A stretch of DNA of 64,000 bases. Source: Methanolacinia paynteri. Lineage in GTDB: Archaea > Halobacteriota > Methanomicrobia > Methanomicrobiales > Methanomicrobiaceae. The DNA lies in NCBI RefSeq assembly GCF_000784355.1, contig NZ_KN360926.1:66497-130496 (forward strand). The letters are read 5' to 3'. The notes under the pieces were generated by a model. That model was not told where the DNA came from and did no database searches. It saw only the letters and a list, made by a program, of their open reading frames with translations. The position numbers were made by a program, and so were the translations under genes. This document shows positions 63,367 to 64,000 of the stretch, in pieces (the first letter of the stretch is position 1; each line of letters opens with the position of its first letter).

Positions 63367-63905
63367 AGTGTGCGGTCCTGTTCCAGGTCAGGGACGAAGA
63401 CGGCCTGCTCCTGGTTTCCAAAGACGCCGTTATTCCCGCATATGAAGCGCTCCGGCTTTTGTCGGACGTCACAAGGGAAGACGAGAATAATGACGAAGAG
63501 ATCGTCATCTGCCGGGATCATGAAAAATCCAGCAATATTACACCCGAAGATCCGAATCACGGATTAAAAGAAGAAGACCTCTTCGATGAAGACGAAAAGA
63601 ACTTCCTCGGCTGCTGCAAAAACGCAGAAAATGCAGTCGAAGAATTCGGGAAGGCCTTCCCGAATTCGGATAAAAACGATGAAGCGATTGCCCTTACATG
63701 GTCGAATCTTAAAAAGGAAGGATTGCTGAATTCATTAAAAACCGGTAACTTCGTAAAGATCACGGATTCGAATTTCCCGCAATATGATACCACCGGGAGA
63801 GTCCTCCAGGTAAAAGGCAAAGATGTGCTTGTCAGTTTCCCCCATTCGGCGGTATGGATCGACAGATCAGTCATGGAGGTGGTTGACTCTCCGTCAAAAA
63901 AATGA
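63363..63905 (+). CDS. Hypothetical protein, possible single-strand or replication accessory
   Basis: A 180-residue acidic protein with no recognised family. The centre is rich in Asp and Glu, and the end (FVKITDSNFPQYDTTGRVLQVKGKDVLVSFP) reads like a small SH3/KOW-type beta barrel. The ATG at 63363 overlaps the previous stop (ATGA); the longer frame from 63270 lies inside the previous gene and is not used. It overlaps the next gene in the same way. Confidence 0.6.
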   Translation: MKCAVLFQVRDEDGLLLVSKDAVIPAYEALRLLSDVTREDENNDEEIVICRDHEKSSNITPEDPNHGLKEEDLFDEDEKNFLGCCKNAENAVEEFGKAFPNSDKNDEAIALTWSNLKKEGLLNSLKTGNFVKITDSNFPQYDTTGRVLQVKGKDVLVSFPHSAVWIDRSVMEVVDSPSKK

Positions 63906-64000
63906 CATTCGCGTTGCTCTGTCAGATGGTTCCGAGATGTCAGCTGATGAACCAGGAAGTACAAAAATCTCTGGACCGGTTGTTCGAGCAGCGCAGGGAG
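63902..64000 (+). CDS. Partial gene running off the window
   Basis: Another ATGA overlap starts a frame open to the last base (33 codons). It begins MTFALLCQMVPR and becomes charged (SLDRLFEQRRE). Too little is visible to name it. It continues the chain of coupled genes, so the element extends beyond the right edge. Confidence 0.5.
   Translation, partial: MTFALLCQMVPRCQLMNQEVQKSLDRLFEQRRE

Overview
The window is a piece of an archaeal chromosome, most probably from a methanogen of the order Methanomicrobiales (Methanoplanus/Methanolacinia-like). I infer this from a coenzyme F390 synthetase homologue, a ferredoxin:disulfide reductase catalytic subunit fused to rubredoxin, HypD, an archaeal class I aldolase, AT-rich TATA-type promoter elements, tRNAs without an encoded CCA, and dolichol-phosphate-mannose-synthase-like glycosyltransferases. 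The genus is a guess from gene content, not a database match.

Layout. 0.2-7.6 kb: housekeeping genes (exonuclease III, aldolase, F390 synthetase, glutaredoxin/disulfide reductase pair, 2H phosphoesterase, AzgA purine permease) with two copies of a three-hairpin repeat placed 3' of plus-strand genes. 7.9-9.7 kb: an AT-rich accessory pair (YwgA/Panacea-like protein and a polytopic membrane protein) facing the 3' end of tRNA-Arg(CCG). 10.3-14.0 kb: hypD, an MscS channel, a KaiC-like protein and a TIM-barrel isomerase. 14.1-16.9 kb: tRNA-Thr(GGT) followed by a short phage-tail remnant and unknown genes. 17-27.8 kb: PHP phosphoesterase, cardiolipin synthase-like protein, NAD synthetase, a second MscS channel, a metallophosphoesterase with an aegerolysin-like tail, and a membrane glycosyltransferase.

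28.0-58.9 kb is a very large surface-glycan locus. It starts with a plus-strand operon that appears to hold the complete GDP-D-glycero-D-manno-heptose pathway (GmhA-, GmhB-, HddC- and HddA-like enzymes). It also holds a transaldolase that could make the sedoheptulose-7-phosphate precursor, plus a UGM-like flavoenzyme and an NAD-dependent epimerase. AT-rich methyltransferases, glycosyltransferases, an AglD-like membrane protein and a giant membrane protein follow. The opposite strand carries a dTDP-rhamnose operon (rmlC-B-D-A) running into a Wzm/Wzt ABC exporter and three large glycosyl/methyltransferases, one with a tandem coiled-coil repeat. A decayed transposase and inverted repeats mark this stretch as recombination-prone. 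Together the genes imply a heptose- and rhamnose-containing, methylated, ABC-exported cell-surface glycan.

58.9-64 kb: a RelBE-like toxin-antitoxin pair behind iterated operator-like repeats, a zinc-ribbon microprotein (paralogue of one at 19.6 kb), MoaB, a lipoprotein and tRNA-Arg(GCG). On the 3' side of that tRNA lies what looks like the left end of an integrated plasmid or virus: two divergent ribbon-helix-helix regulators sharing palindromic operators, then a chain of small genes joined by 4-bp start/stop overlaps that runs off the window. All three tRNA genes have foreign-looking genes on their 3' side. No CRISPR array or rRNA was seen.
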